64,000 bases of DNA from Burkholderia metallica. Its GTDB lineage: Bacteria > Pseudomonadota > Gammaproteobacteria > Burkholderiales > Burkholderiaceae. Positions within the stretch are counted from its first letter, which is position 1; the number at the start of each line of letters is the position of its first letter. Below the pieces are notes generated by a model, which searched no databases, was not told where the DNA came from, and was given only the letters and a program-made list of their open reading frames with translations. The stretch covers positions 310,001 to 374,000 of the forward strand of contig NZ_CADFDB010000002.1 of assembly GCF_902832845.1 (NCBI RefSeq), in the 5' to 3' direction. Below, piece after piece: positions 42,247 through 51,919 of the stretch. The position numbers were made by a program, and so were the translations under genes.

Positions 42247-42568
42247 TTGTCTTCGCTCCAGTTATCGGCGTCTGCTCGGGCAGGCGCGCTGTTCGTCATG
42301 GAATCGAGCTTAGGGCCTCATGCGCTTCGAACCAACTGGCCATTTCTGAAGCGGCGCTTCGAAAATGTCGAAGCGCGGTTCAGCCTGTTCGCGCACGGCG
42401 TCGCGACCTCGATCGCGGATGCGATTGCAACGTGAAGAACGGGATGGAATGGGTACGCCGCGCTACGCGGGGAGAGAGGAACCCCGGAGGGGATTCCGGG
42501 GGGAACAGCAGGAACGCGCCCGCACGCGCTGCGGGCGTTTACGACATCGACGGCAGGCTGCGTTCAGG
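42247..42568. other. Intergenic region with promoter and hairpin
   Basis: These 322 bases separate the AMACR-like gene (right) from the acyl-CoA dehydrogenase (left), both leftward. An 8-bp stem (cgcccgca 42517-42524, tgcgggcg 42530-42537) may end the AMACR transcript, though no T-run follows on that strand. The AT-richer part near 42260-42350 is the likely promoter of the dehydrogenase module. No gene is seen. Confidence 0.4.
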
Positions 42569-43723
42569 TCACGCGATCGCGCCCGTCTCGCGCAGCGTCG
42601 CGAGTTCCGCGGGCGTGAACCCCCAGTCGGCGAGCACGGCGTCGGTGTGTTCGCCGGGCCGCGCCGGCGACGACTGGATCGCGCCGGGCGTGCGGCTGAA
42701 GCGCGGCGCCGGCGCGGGCTGGACGACGCCATCGCGCTCGACGAACGTCTGCCGCGCGCGCAGGTGCGGATGGGTGGGCGCTTCCGTCAGCGACATCACC
42801 GGCGCGATGCAGACGTCCCGGCCTTCGGCGAGCGCGCACCATTCGTCGCGCGTGCGCGTGCGGAAGATCGCGGCGAACTTCGCGTGAATCTCGGGCCATC
42901 GCGCGCGATCGTGCTGATCCGGCATGTCGCCTTCAGGCAGGCCGAGCAATGCCAGCGTATTGCGCCAGAAGCGCGTTTCGTTCGATCCGACGCTGACCCA
43001 GCGGCCGTCCTTCGTCTCGTACACGTTGTACCAGGGCGCGCCGGAGTCGAGACGATTGCTGCCGCGTTCGTCCTTCCAGTATCCGCTCGCGAACATCCCG
43101 TAGAAGAGCGTCATCAGCGACGCCGAACCGTCGACCATCGCGGCGTCCACGACCTGCCCTATCCCCGATCGTCGGCTCTCGAAGAGCGCCGACACCACGC
43201 CGAGCGCGAGATACAGCGAGCCGCCGCCGAAGTCGCCGGCCAGGTTGAGCGGGATCACCGGCGGTCCGCCGGCCGCGCCGACCGCGTGCAGCACGCCGCT
43301 CAGCGAGATGTAGTTGATGTCGTGACCCGGCGCCTGCGCGAGCGGGCCGTCCTGCCCCCAGCCGGTCATGCGGCCGTAGACGAGCGCCGGGTTGGCCGCG
43401 AGGCACGCGTCGGGCCCGAGGCCGAGCTTTTCGGCGACGCCGGGACGGAAGCCTTCGACGAGCACGTCGGCCCGGGCGACGAGCTTCAGCACCGCGCCGG
43501 CCGCTTCCGGCTGCTTCAGGTCGAACGCGGCGCTGCGCCGGCCGCGATTCAGCAAATTGAAACGCGGATCGCCCGGCTGGCCGCCGTCGTAGCCCGGCGG
43601 GCGGTCGATGCGGATGATATCCGCACCCAGATCCGACAACAGCATGCAGCAGAACGGCACCGGCCCGACGCCGCCCAGTTCCACGATCCTGATGCCGGCC
43701 AGCGGCCCCTTTGCATTGCCCAT
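42569..43723 (-). CDS. Alpha-methylacyl-CoA racemase-like protein (class III CoA-transferase family)
   Basis: A 384-residue member of the AMACR branch: PLAGIRIVELGGVGPVPFCC, ADIIRIDRPPG, GRMTGWGQDGPLAQAPGHDI with the catalytic His, LNLAGDFGGGSLYLALG with the Asp, and WYNVYETKDGRWVSVGS. It would epimerise a 2-methyl branched acyl-CoA so that stereospecific dehydrogenases can act. ATG 43723 was preferred to an upstream TTG because GGAG lies eight bases before it. A second AMACR-like gene is at 58807, suggesting branched substrates. Confidence 0.9.
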   Translation of the reverse strand: MGNAKGPLAGIRIVELGGVGPVPFCCMLLSDLGADIIRIDRPPGYDGGQPGDPRFNLLNRGRRSAAFDLKQPEAAGAVLKLVARADVLVEGFRPGVAEKLGLGPDACLAANPALVYGRMTGWGQDGPLAQAPGHDINYISLSGVLHAVGAAGGPPVIPLNLAGDFGGGSLYLALGVVSALFESRRSGIGQVVDAAMVDGSASLMTLFYGMFASGYWKDERGSNRLDSGAPWYNVYETKDGRWVSVGSNETRFWRNTLALLGLPEGDMPDQHDRARWPEIHAKFAAIFRTRTRDEWCALAEGRDVCIAPVMSLTEAPTHPHLRARQTFVERDGVVQPAPAPRFSRTPGAIQSSPARPGEHTDAVLADWGFTPAELATLRETGAIA

Positions 43724-43863
43724 TTCGATCGTCTCCAAGAGATGGCTCTTTTCGGTTCAGCTTACGCGGGTCAGGCCGGCAGGCCAATTCCGATTAATCG
43801 AAACACCGATTCGGCCCGATCGAACCGGCCGGATGGGCGCGACGATCGGTTCGCGCCACCGCG

Positions 43864-45156
43864 TCAGCCAGACAGGCCGGCCTCGCGCGCGAGCCGCTCG
43901 CGATGATCGGGATGCGCAATCGCAATCATCTTCGGCACGCGCTGCGCGAGCGACAGACCGCGCAGATCGGCGACCCCATATTCGGTGACCATCACGCACG
44001 CGTCGCTGCGCGGCACCGTCACGGGGCCGGACAGTGTCGTCACGATGCGACTGTGCGCGCCTGCGGTGGACGGCAACGCCACGATCGGCACGCCGCCGCG
44101 ACTGTTCTGCGCCGCCCGCAGAAAATCGCCGACGCCGCCGACCGCGCCGACATACGTGCCGGCGACAACTTCCGCGTTGACCTGACCCGTCAGGTCGACC
44201 TCCACCGCCGAATTGATTGCAACGAAGCGATCGATCCGGCGCAGCACGTGCGGGTTGTGCGTGTATTCGGTGCCGCGCAGTTCGAGTGCCGGATTGCGAT
44301 GGGCAAAGCGGCGCACGCGCGCGGAGCCGATGATGACGCCGCCGACAGTGATGCCCGCATCGATCGTCTTGCGCGCATTCGTCACGACGCCGGCTTCGCA
44401 CAGCGCGGCGACGCCGTCGCCGATGCTGCCGGTATGCACGCCGAGGTCGCGCTTGTCGTGAAGCGCAGCCATCACCGCGTCCGGAATCGCGCCGATGCCC
44501 GTCTGCAGCGTCGCGCCGTCTTCGACGAGCGACGCGACGTGTCGCCCGATCGCCTGCTCCGCCGGCCCGGGCGCCGTCGCAGCGGCGTCCGGGAACGGCG
44601 TGTCCGACGCGACCAGCAAATCGATGTCGGCGGCGCGCAAGAACGGACCGCCATAGGTCCACGGCACGTCGGGATGCACTTCCGCGACGATCTCCCGCGC
44701 ATGCTTCAGCGCTTCCACCAGATATTCGCGCGCAAGCCCAAGGCTGTAGCGGCCGTGTTCGTCCGGCGGCGAGACCTGGAGCATCACGACGTCGATCCGC
44801 AACGTGCCGCTGCGGATCAGTTCCGGCAGTTGCGAATAATGGGCGGGAAGAATGTCGAGCACGTTCGCACGCGCGAGCTTGCGGTTCGCGCCGCTGCCGC
44901 AATAGGCGAGGAAATCGAATGCGTCGGCGTGTTCGGGCGCGAGTATGTCGGCGAGCCCGATACCGAGAAAGAGACGAATCCGTTGCAAGCTGTGCCGCTG
45001 GGCGACCAGCGCGCGCATCAGCGTCACCGGCTCGGCGTGCGACTGACCCCACATCACCGTATCGCCGGGGCGAATCAGCGCGGAGAGTGCGCGGCAGTCG
45101 CCGGGCAGGCGGGCATCGGTCGAACCGCCCGGAATCGCGAGTTCTGCGTGGTGCAT
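43864..45156 (-). CDS. Acetyl-CoA hydrolase/transferase family (family I) CoA-transferase
   Basis: A roughly 430-residue protein of the acetyl-CoA:4-hydroxybutyrate/propionate CoA-transferase family. Blocks seen: LSALIRPGDTVMWGQSHAEP, VVMLQVSPPDEHGRYSLGLA, GATLQTGIGAIPDAVMAALH and FVAINSAVEVDLTGQVNAEV, where the Glu forms the CoA thioester. The start is uncertain: ATG 45156 or GTG 45186. It lies upstream of the AMACR-like gene on the same strand. With the class III enzymes it makes this a CoA-transferase-rich locus, pointing to carboxylic acid substrates activated without ATP. Confidence 0.9.
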   Translation of the reverse strand: MHHAELAIPGGSTDARLPGDCRALSALIRPGDTVMWGQSHAEPVTLMRALVAQRHSLQRIRLFLGIGLADILAPEHADAFDFLAYCGSGANRKLARANVLDILPAHYSQLPELIRSGTLRIDVVMLQVSPPDEHGRYSLGLAREYLVEALKHAREIVAEVHPDVPWTYGGPFLRAADIDLLVASDTPFPDAAATAPGPAEQAIGRHVASLVEDGATLQTGIGAIPDAVMAALHDKRDLGVHTGSIGDGVAALCEAGVVTNARKTIDAGITVGGVIIGSARVRRFAHRNPALELRGTEYTHNPHVLRRIDRFVAINSAVEVDLTGQVNAEVVAGTYVGAVGGVGDFLRAAQNSRGGVPIVALPSTAGAHSRIVTTLSGPVTVPRSDACVMVTEYGVADLRGLSLAQRVPKMIAIAHPDHRERLAREAGLSG

Positions 45157-45656
45157 GAATGGACAGGGTCGAATGTCATGTCGCACGCTCCGGCGTCGTT
45201 CACGTGATCCGGAATCGTCGTCATGACGGATTGATGTTCTCGTGCGTCGCGTCGGCGGCGTCTGCGTATCGACGGGAAATCCGGATGTGTGTCTGTTCCG
45301 GACCGCGCCCGGTCGCCGGACGATGCGGCGGGCATCGGCACATCGTGTGCGGCGTACCCCGGACCGTCAATGCAGGGCCGGCGGTTGTTCCGTACGTCGG
45401 AACGTCCGTGCCGGGCCTTTTCGTCCGGCAAGCATGACCCGTCCGGCTGCCCCGATTCCTCATCCCCCTCGAGCGTTCCGAAGTACGGAATCATTGCGGA
45501 TGCGTTCTTGACGTCGCGGCAGCCGAACCGACACTGTTGACGCTACGGCAAGGTTGGGCCCCGGTAGAACGCGCGGTCAATGGTGGCTTCGTCGGCGACC
45601 TGTTCGACACGGTGCCGGAATCGACGGGCCGGCCTGCTCATTGAGAGGCTCAGACA
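45157..45656. other. Gene-free divergent intergenic region
   Basis: No supported gene in 500 bases. It must hold the promoter of the leftward CoA-transferase and of the small rightward gene at 45657. No striking repeat was found. Confidence 0.35.
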
Positions 45657-45971
45657 ATGCAAAAGCGACGAACCGAGGATGACTTATCGAGCATGATGGG
45701 CGCGCGCGCGGCAGCGCGCGACAGCGCCAACGCGGAAGACGCCGCACTGTGGCGATGGTTCGTCGCGTTGCTCGACGAACGGCGGATACGCTGGTGCCAC
45801 AGCGGACGCGGGTGGCTGGTCAGCGTCGATCATCGTCACGTGGCCACCGGCACGCAGTTCGATCAGGCCATGCGGATCGCGAAGGAAAACGTCGAGGGCG
45901 GCGGCACCGTGCGCATCGATACGCCGTCGGCACCCACTGAATCCGGACGACGAATTCACCTCGTGAAGTAA
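45657..45971 (+). CDS. Small hypothetical protein
   Basis: A 104-residue protein, MQKRRTEDDLSSMMGARAAA at the start, then DAALWRWFVALLDERRIRWC and FDQAMRIAKENVEGGGTVRI. It has no membrane segment and no recognised domain. GAGAGG lies upstream of the ATG, codon use is coding-like, and it stands alone. I judge it a probable gene, with chance ORF not excluded. Confidence 0.5.
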   Translation: MQKRRTEDDLSSMMGARAAARDSANAEDAALWRWFVALLDERRIRWCHSGRGWLVSVDHRHVATGTQFDQAMRIAKENVEGGGTVRIDTPSAPTESGRRIHLVK

Positions 45972-46407
45972 CGACAGTTTCAATCCCTCCGCCGGATGAT
46001 CCGCCTGCGATTCAACGCGTGCGTGCCGGCACCTGCGATCACGATCGCCGCCGTTGATCGACCTCCTCCTCATCGCCCGCAACGCTGCACGATCGCGACA
46101 CAACGCGATCGATCCCGCGCGTTGCGGTTTTACCCTTAAGGGTCTCTACGCTGTCCGCACGGCGTCTCCCCACGCCTGTTTCACTGCACGGAATCGGATC
46201 GCCCGATCGATTGACGATGATATCGGCCACGCATCTAATCACCGAACGTTGCTGCAGCGGGACGTTTCAGATTCGGTCGAGCATGGCGATCAGGCAGCTG
46301 GAAGACGACCTCCATCTATCCCTGTCGTTTAGCTTTCCGAATCATTGAATCTCCTGCTGATTGCTACGTCACGACACGTAAATTCGAAAGCAGTTTGGAG
46401 ACAGTCA
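45972..46407. promoter_or_regulatory. Porin upstream region with two palindromes
   Basis: No gene in 436 bases. A perfect 8-bp inverted repeat (cgatcgcg 46090-46097, cgcgatcg 46104-46111) is followed at 46132-46143 by the 12-bp perfect palindrome acccttaagggt. Both precede the porin gene by about 270 bases and could be regulator sites. The porin ATG at 46408 has a TTTGGAGAC ribosome site. Confidence 0.45.
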
Positions 46408-47589
46408 ATGAAAAAGACGATTGCGCTTTGCGCAGCGGTGGGTTGCGTCGGCGGCACGGCACATGCGCAGAGCAGCGTGCAGTTGTACGGGATCCTCGAC
46501 GAAGGGGTCAACTACGTCAGCAACGCATCCGGCCATCATCTCTACAGCCTTGCGAGCGGCGTGCTGAACGGAAGCCGCTGGGGGTTGCGCGTGAAGGAAG
46601 ATCTCGGCAGCGGCTACGGCGCGGTCGCCGTGATGGAAAACGGCTTCGACGTCAATACCGGCAAGCTCGGCCAGGGCGGCCTCGAATTCGGCCGGCAGGC
46701 TTATGTCGGCCTTTCCGGCCCATACGGTGTCGTCACCCTCGGGCGCCAGTACGATTCCGTCGTCGATTCGGTCGGGCTGCTCGAAGCGGGCGATCAATGG
46801 GGCGGCTACCTGGCCGCCCATCCGTCCGACAACGACAACTTCAACAATACGAACCGCGTCAACAATGCGATCAAGTACACCAGCCCGCTATTTCACGGCG
46901 TGACCGCGACCGCGCTCTACTCGCTGGGCGGCGTGTCGGGACACACCGGCCGCAACCAGATCTGGTCGGCCGGCGCCAGCTACACGAACGGCCCGCTTTC
47001 GATGGCCGCGGGCTACCTCAACGTGCGAAACCCGAACACGTCGTTTTACGGATCGGGCGGAACCGTTGCCGCGACGGTCAACGGGGTGCCCGGCTCGAAC
47101 TTCGGCGCATCGCCCGTGATTTCGGGTTATGCATCGGCGCACACGCTGCAGGTGATCGGCACGGGGGCCGCCTACACGATCGGTTCGCTGACGCTGGGCG
47201 CGACCTATTCGAACACGCAGTTCCGTCATCTCGGCGATACCACGACGGGCCCCGTGCCGGCCGGCGGGATCAGCGGAACCGCGAAATTCAACAACGCGGA
47301 GCTGAACGTCAAGTATCAGATCACACCGGCGTTCGTCGTCGGCGCGAACTACGTGTATACGAAGAACAGCGGCGCCGATGCGACCGGCGGTGCGCACTAC
47401 AACCAGGCATCGTTCGGTGCCGACTACTTCCTGTCGAAACGCACCGACGTCTACTTCGTCGGCACGTATCAGCGTGCAAGCGGAACCGATTCGACCGGCC
47501 GTAGCGCGGTCGCGTCGATCAACCAGCTGACGCCGTCGACGTCCAACCATCAGATCGCGCTGCGCGTCGCGATGCGGCACAAGTTCTGA
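46408..47589 (+). CDS. Gram-negative general porin (OmpC-like)
   Basis: A 393-residue outer-membrane beta-barrel. The signal peptide MKKTIALCAAVGCVGGTAHA is cut before QSSVQLYGILDEGVNYVSNA, the standard mature start of Burkholderia porins. The family segments GSRWGLRVKEDLGSGYGAVA and FGRQAYVGLSGPYGVVTLGR follow, and it ends in HQIALRVAMRHKF with the terminal Phe needed for outer-membrane insertion. It would admit small hydrophilic solutes, plausibly the substrates of the surrounding catabolic genes. Transcribed alone, with a strong hairpin after it. Confidence 0.95.
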   Translation: MKKTIALCAAVGCVGGTAHAQSSVQLYGILDEGVNYVSNASGHHLYSLASGVLNGSRWGLRVKEDLGSGYGAVAVMENGFDVNTGKLGQGGLEFGRQAYVGLSGPYGVVTLGRQYDSVVDSVGLLEAGDQWGGYLAAHPSDNDNFNNTNRVNNAIKYTSPLFHGVTATALYSLGGVSGHTGRNQIWSAGASYTNGPLSMAAGYLNVRNPNTSFYGSGGTVAATVNGVPGSNFGASPVISGYASAHTLQVIGTGAAYTIGSLTLGATYSNTQFRHLGDTTTGPVPAGGISGTAKFNNAELNVKYQITPAFVVGANYVYTKNSGADATGGAHYNQASFGADYFLSKRTDVYFVGTYQRASGTDSTGRSAVASINQLTPSTSNHQIALRVAMRHKF

Positions 47590-47626
47590 CGCGTCGCGAC
47601 GACCTCGGTCGTCGCATCGAAGTGCC

Positions 47627-47673
47627 GCGCCGCACGAATCCGCCGCGACGTCTGCGGCGGATTCGTGCGGCGC
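47627..47673. terminator. 20-bp perfect inverted repeat between porin and reductase genes
   Basis: Arms 47627-47646 and 47654-47673 are exactly complementary over 20 bases, with a 7-base loop (gacgtct). It sits between the convergent porin and reductase genes and likely stops transcription from both sides, although no long T-run is present. Confidence 0.7.
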
Positions 47674-47741
47674 ACTGCATTTCGCCTCTGCTGTTTCGCC
47701 TCTGCTGCGACGAGCCGGAACCGGCCGTCGACGCCGGCCCG

Positions 47742-48704
47742 TTACAGGTCCAGCACCAGCCTGGCGGATTTCGAACGGGAACAGCACGGCATGAACTGGT
47801 CGTTCGCTGCGCGTTCGTCAGCCGTCAGGCAGAAATCGAAATGCTCGGGCTCTCCCGCCAGCACGCGCGTCGCGCACGTCCCGCACACGCCCTGCTCGCA
47901 CGACGTCTCGATCTCGATACCGGCCTTCGCGAGCGCCCGCACGACCGTTTCGTTCTTTTCGACGACGATCACCCTGCCCGAGCTCGCTATCTCGACTTCG
48001 AAACGGCCGTCACGATCCGTCTGTCGCGCGTCCGCCGCGAAGAACTCGTAATGCAGTTGCGCTTCCGGCCATCCGTTCGCACGCGCGGTGGCCAGCACCG
48101 CGTCCATGAATCCCTTCGGGCCGCATACGTACAGGTGCGTGCCGGGTTCGGGAACAGCGAGCCGTGCCGCGAGATCGAATCGCTGGCTGTCGTCTTCGTC
48201 GTCGCAATGAACCTGCACGCGACTGGCATAGGGCGCGCGTGCGATGTGGTCGAGAAATGCCGTGCGCGTGCGTGAACGCGTGCAGTAATGCATGTCGAAT
48301 GACGCATCGATGCGCGCCAGCCGTTCCGCCATGCAGAGAATCGGCGTCACACCGATGCCGCCCGCCAGAAGCAGGCTGTGCGTCGCGTCACGCGCGAGCG
48401 CGAAATGATTCTTCGGAACGCTGATCGTCAGCACGTCGCCTACGTTCACCCGGTCGTGCATGCCGACCGACCCGCCACGCGACTTCGGATCGCGCAGCAC
48501 GGCGATCCGGTACCGATGATTTTCGTCGGGTGCATTGCACAGAGAATACTGGCGCGTCGGGCCGCCGGGCACGTTCACGTCGATATGCGAACCTGCCGAG
48601 AACGGCGGCAGCGGCAGGCCATCCGCATGAACCAGTTCGAAACTGCAGATGTCGACGGCTTCTTCATGCTTCGCCGCAACCCGGACGGTCAGTCCGTCGA
48701 TCAT
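47742..48704 (-). CDS. Phthalate dioxygenase reductase-type FMN/[2Fe-2S] reductase
   Basis: A 320-residue electron-transfer protein in the order FMN, NAD(P)H, plant-type ferredoxin. RQYSLCNAPDENHRYRIAVL is the flavin site, LLLAGGIGVTPILCMAERL and LYVCGPKGFMDAV the nucleotide site. The C-terminal ferredoxin has SCEQGVCGTCATRVLAGEPE and a distal FMPCCSRS cysteine. It would supply electrons to a Rieske oxygenase. The only Rieske oxygenase in the window is at 21780, far away, so either they work together from separate sites or an oxygenase was lost here. ATG 48704 is preferred on ribosome-site spacing. Confidence 0.92.
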   Translation of the reverse strand: MIDGLTVRVAAKHEEAVDICSFELVHADGLPLPPFSAGSHIDVNVPGGPTRQYSLCNAPDENHRYRIAVLRDPKSRGGSVGMHDRVNVGDVLTISVPKNHFALARDATHSLLLAGGIGVTPILCMAERLARIDASFDMHYCTRSRTRTAFLDHIARAPYASRVQVHCDDEDDSQRFDLAARLAVPEPGTHLYVCGPKGFMDAVLATARANGWPEAQLHYEFFAADARQTDRDGRFEVEIASSGRVIVVEKNETVVRALAKAGIEIETSCEQGVCGTCATRVLAGEPEHFDFCLTADERAANDQFMPCCSRSKSARLVLDL

Positions 48705-49202
48705 GTTCATCACCTCTTTCCTGGAACGTCGCTAAGCGCGTTCGTTCGCGATCGTCAACCTGTGAAAAACGCACGACGGACATCGCGCGATTTCCCTTCC
48801 CTGATCTTTCGATTACAGAGGCGGAGCTGTCCGGTGTCAATTCGACGCGTTTCGGCGTTCCGTACTTCGGGGCGGCCTCCTTGCTTGCGACGGGTCACGC
48901 GTACCGGCGTATGCGCACACGACGTGATTCCGTACGATCGAGCAAGAGATTCGAACGCCGCAGCATGGCCTGCTCGGCATCCGGTGCTTACGATCAGCAC
49001 GCGACGCATTGCGCCGATGAAGCGGTCGCGAATACCGAACCCGCTGGACACGCGTCCCGGCACATCCCCGTGCGAACCGGACACTGCGGATCACGCGATC
49101 CCGGCCGGCTTCGGGCAACGGCGCGCGCAACGACCGATCGTCACGAAACAGCGAACGCGCGACGGCTCGCTGCCGACAGAATCGACCACACAAGGAGACA
49201 TC
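48705..49202. other. Divergent promoter region between reductase and SDR genes
   Basis: About 500 bases with no supported gene. It serves the leftward reductase and the rightward SDR-aldehyde dehydrogenase genes. I see no clear operator. Confidence 0.35.
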
Positions 49203-49997
49203 ATGCAGATCACGCTGGACGGCAAGCTTGCCGTCGTGACCGGCGCGGCGCAGGGCATCGGCCATGCGATCGCGAAGCAGTTCGCGCGGTGCGGCGCCGA
49301 GGTCGTCGTGAACGACGTCAACGAGAAGCGGATCGCGCCGGCCGTCGCGGCGATCAAGGCCGCGATTCCGGGTGCGCAGGTGCGCGGCGCGGCCGCCGAC
49401 CTGTCGTCCGCCGCCGGATGCGATGCGCTCGTCGAACAGGTGCCCGACTGCGACATTCTGGTGAACAACGCGGCCATCTACGAAACCGCCGATTTCTTCG
49501 CGACATCGGACGCAACGTGGCAGCGGTACTTCGATATCAACATCATGTCCGGGGTCCGGCTGTCGCGAGCCTATCTGCCGAAAATGGGCGAGCGCAACTG
49601 GGGGCGCGTCGTGTTCATCAGTTCCGAGTGCGGGATCAGCACGCCGCCCGACATGCTGCATTACGCGGTCACCAAGACGGCACTGCTCGGACTTTCGCGC
49701 GGCCTCGCGAAACGCATGACGGAAACCGGCGTCACGGTGAACGCGGTACTTCCCGGCCCGACGCTGAGTGAAGGCGTCGTGGGTTTCCTGGAAGCCGAGA
49801 TCCGTCGCACCGGCAAAACCATCGAGGAACAAGGCGCCGAACTCGTCAAGGCGCTGCGTCCGTCGTCGATCACGCGGCGCTTCGCGTCGGTCGACGAAGT
49901 GGCCAACCTCGTGCTCTACACGTGCTCGCCGCTCGCGTCCGCCACGACGGGCGCCGCGCTGCGGGTGGACGGCGGCGTCGCCGATACGCCGATCTGA
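49203..49997 (+). CDS. Short-chain dehydrogenase/reductase
   Basis: A 264-residue SDR oxidoreductase. It has the coenzyme motif LAVVTGAAQGIGHAIAKQFA, the DILVNNAAIYE structural motif, and the catalytic Ser (FISSECGIS) and Tyr-x3-Lys (HYAVTKTALLGLSRG). It ends with the tetramer segment ATTGAALRVDGGVADTPI. Asp in VVNDVNEK suggests an NAD preference. It is followed 92 bases later by an aldehyde dehydrogenase in the same direction, consistent with stepwise alcohol/aldehyde oxidation. AAGGAGAC precedes the ATG. Confidence 0.92.
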   Translation: MQITLDGKLAVVTGAAQGIGHAIAKQFARCGAEVVVNDVNEKRIAPAVAAIKAAIPGAQVRGAAADLSSAAGCDALVEQVPDCDILVNNAAIYETADFFATSDATWQRYFDINIMSGVRLSRAYLPKMGERNWGRVVFISSECGISTPPDMLHYAVTKTALLGLSRGLAKRMTETGVTVNAVLPGPTLSEGVVGFLEAEIRRTGKTIEEQGAELVKALRPSSITRRFASVDEVANLVLYTCSPLASATTGAALRVDGGVADTPI

Positions 49998-50089
49998 GCG
50001 GCGGGCGGCCGTTGCACCCGTTCACGAACCGGCGCGACGCGCGCACGGCATGCTTTCACGCACCACGCACGACCTGACTGGAGTACCGA

Positions 50090-51604
50090 ATGTCGAACAC
50101 CTCACAACACGCAATGACGGATGGCACATCATTGCGCCGCTACGAACATCTCTATATCGACGGCGCCTGGGTGAAGCCGATCGACGGCGAGCTGGTCGAA
50201 AGCATCGATCCGGCTACCGGCCGGCCTTGGGCGATCGCGCCGATGGGCGGCCCGCAGGACATCGATCGCGCGGTCGCCGCGGCGCGCGCCGCATTCAATG
50301 GCCCGTGGCGCCGCACACCGGGACACGAGCGCGCGGCGCTGCTGCGCCGCCTCGCGGAACGCTTCAGCGCGGCGGTTCCCGAACTGGCGATCATCGAGTC
50401 GCGCGACAACGGCAATCTCGTGCGCGAGCATCGCGCGAGCCTGACGGCGCAGGTGCAGTGGTATCAGTGGTTCGCGTCGCTGGCGGACAAGGCGCAAGGC
50501 ACGACCATTCCGATCGACGACAGCGTTCATGCGTTCACGACGCGCGTGCCGATCGGCGTGGTGGGCGCGATCATCCCGTGGAATGCGCCGCTGCTCGCCA
50601 CCTGCCTGAAGATCGGCGCCGCGCTCGCGGCGGGCTGCACGGTCGTCGTCAAGCCTGCCGAGCAAACGCCTGTTTCGGCGCTCGAGCTTGCGCGTCTCGT
50701 CTATGAAGCGGGCTTTCCGCCCGGCGTATTCAACGTGGTGCCCGGCTACGGGCGCACCGCCGGCGCGCATCTGGTCAAGCATCCGGACATCGACAAGATC
50801 TCGTTTACGGGCGCCAGCCAGACCGCCAAGCAGATGGTTCGCGACGGCGCCGACAACCTGAAGCGCTTCACGTTCGAACTCGGCGGCAAGGCGCCGCATA
50901 TCCTGTTCGCGGACGCCGACCTCGACAACGCGATCAATGCCGCCACCGCATCCGCGTGGCGGCTGACCGGGCAGAGCTGCGCGCTCGGCTCGCGCGTGCT
51001 CGTCGAGCGGCCGATCTACGAGCGCGTGGTCGACGCGTTCTGCGCGCGCGCGAAGTCGGTGCGCGTCGGCATGCCGTCGATCGATTCGAATCATATGGGC
51101 CCGCAGTCGCATCAGGCGCAACTGGACAAGACGCTTTCATACATCGAGATCGGCAAGCAAGACGGCGCGGAACTCGTTGCCGGCGGGCATCGGATCGCGA
51201 CGCCCGAACTCGCGGCCGGCTATTTCGTCGAGCCGACCGTATTCGCCGGCGTCACGAACCGCATGCGCGTCGCGCGCGACGAGATCTTCGGCCCGGTGGC
51301 GTCGCTGATTCCGTTCGACGGCGAAGACGAGGCGGTCGCGATCGCGAACGACACGCCCTACGGGTTGACGGCGGGCCTGTGGACACGCGACGTTGGCCGC
51401 GCGCATCGCGTGTCCGGCCGTATCGACGCGGGCATGGTGTGGGTCAACACCTACTCGTTCCTGCGCTGGTCGACGCCGTACGGCGGTTTCAAGGCGAGCG
51501 GCTGGGGGCGCGAAAACGGGATCGACGCGCTCGATCCGTATCTGGAAACCCGGACGACGGTAATCAGCACCACCGGGCAGTTTCCGAACCTGTATGCGGA
51601 CTGA
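50090..51604 (+). CDS. NAD(P)-dependent aldehyde dehydrogenase
   Basis: A 504-residue aldehyde dehydrogenase of the BADH/AldA type. Blocks seen: VPIGVVGAIIPWNAPLLATC, VVKPAEQTPVSALELARLVY, ISFTGASQTAKQMV, FELGGKAPHI with the general-base Glu, and TGQSCALGSRVLVE with the catalytic Cys. The C-terminus has PYGGFKASGWGRENG. It oxidises an aldehyde to the acid in the cytoplasm. It is probably co-transcribed with the SDR gene. GGAG lies before ATG 50090. Confidence 0.93.
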   Translation: MSNTSQHAMTDGTSLRRYEHLYIDGAWVKPIDGELVESIDPATGRPWAIAPMGGPQDIDRAVAAARAAFNGPWRRTPGHERAALLRRLAERFSAAVPELAIIESRDNGNLVREHRASLTAQVQWYQWFASLADKAQGTTIPIDDSVHAFTTRVPIGVVGAIIPWNAPLLATCLKIGAALAAGCTVVVKPAEQTPVSALELARLVYEAGFPPGVFNVVPGYGRTAGAHLVKHPDIDKISFTGASQTAKQMVRDGADNLKRFTFELGGKAPHILFADADLDNAINAATASAWRLTGQSCALGSRVLVERPIYERVVDAFCARAKSVRVGMPSIDSNHMGPQSHQAQLDKTLSYIEIGKQDGAELVAGGHRIATPELAAGYFVEPTVFAGVTNRMRVARDEIFGPVASLIPFDGEDEAVAIANDTPYGLTAGLWTRDVGRAHRVSGRIDAGMVWVNTYSFLRWSTPYGGFKASGWGRENGIDALDPYLETRTTVISTTGQFPNLYAD

Positions 51605-51706
51605 ACGGATGGCGTGTCGGCGATGCGCGGACTCACCGTCTGCGCATCGCTTTGGCGCAACCCGTGCGTATCGGCGAAGAATCGGCGGCGAATTGTCGTC
51701 ATGGCG

Positions 51707-51919
51707 TCACGCAACGAGTTTCTTCCCCATTGCCTGAAGTTCTTCGTGGATGTAGGCCGGCGTCGTTCGATACGTGCCGGTCACGACCTCCGACTTGGTC
51801 AGGCCGAGGCTTCTGCGCCGGTCGACCACCGCTTCGGCCAGTTTGGCCATCGCTGCCGGCCCCATGATGACCGGCACGCCCGGGTCGCGCACGCACGCGT
51901 GGCCGGCTTCGTCGAACAT
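51707..51919 (-). pseudogene. C-terminal remnant of an aspartate/glutamate racemase-family gene
   Basis: A 70-residue leftward ORF reads DPGVPVIMGPAAMAKLAEAV, then GLTKSEVVTGTY. This resembles the C-terminal end of Asp/Glu/hydantoin racemase-like proteins (GVPVxDGVxAAVKLAE...LGLxTS). The larger N-terminal part with both catalytic cysteines is absent and the upstream sequence is AT-rich non-coding, so it looks like a truncated gene. Confidence 0.5.
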
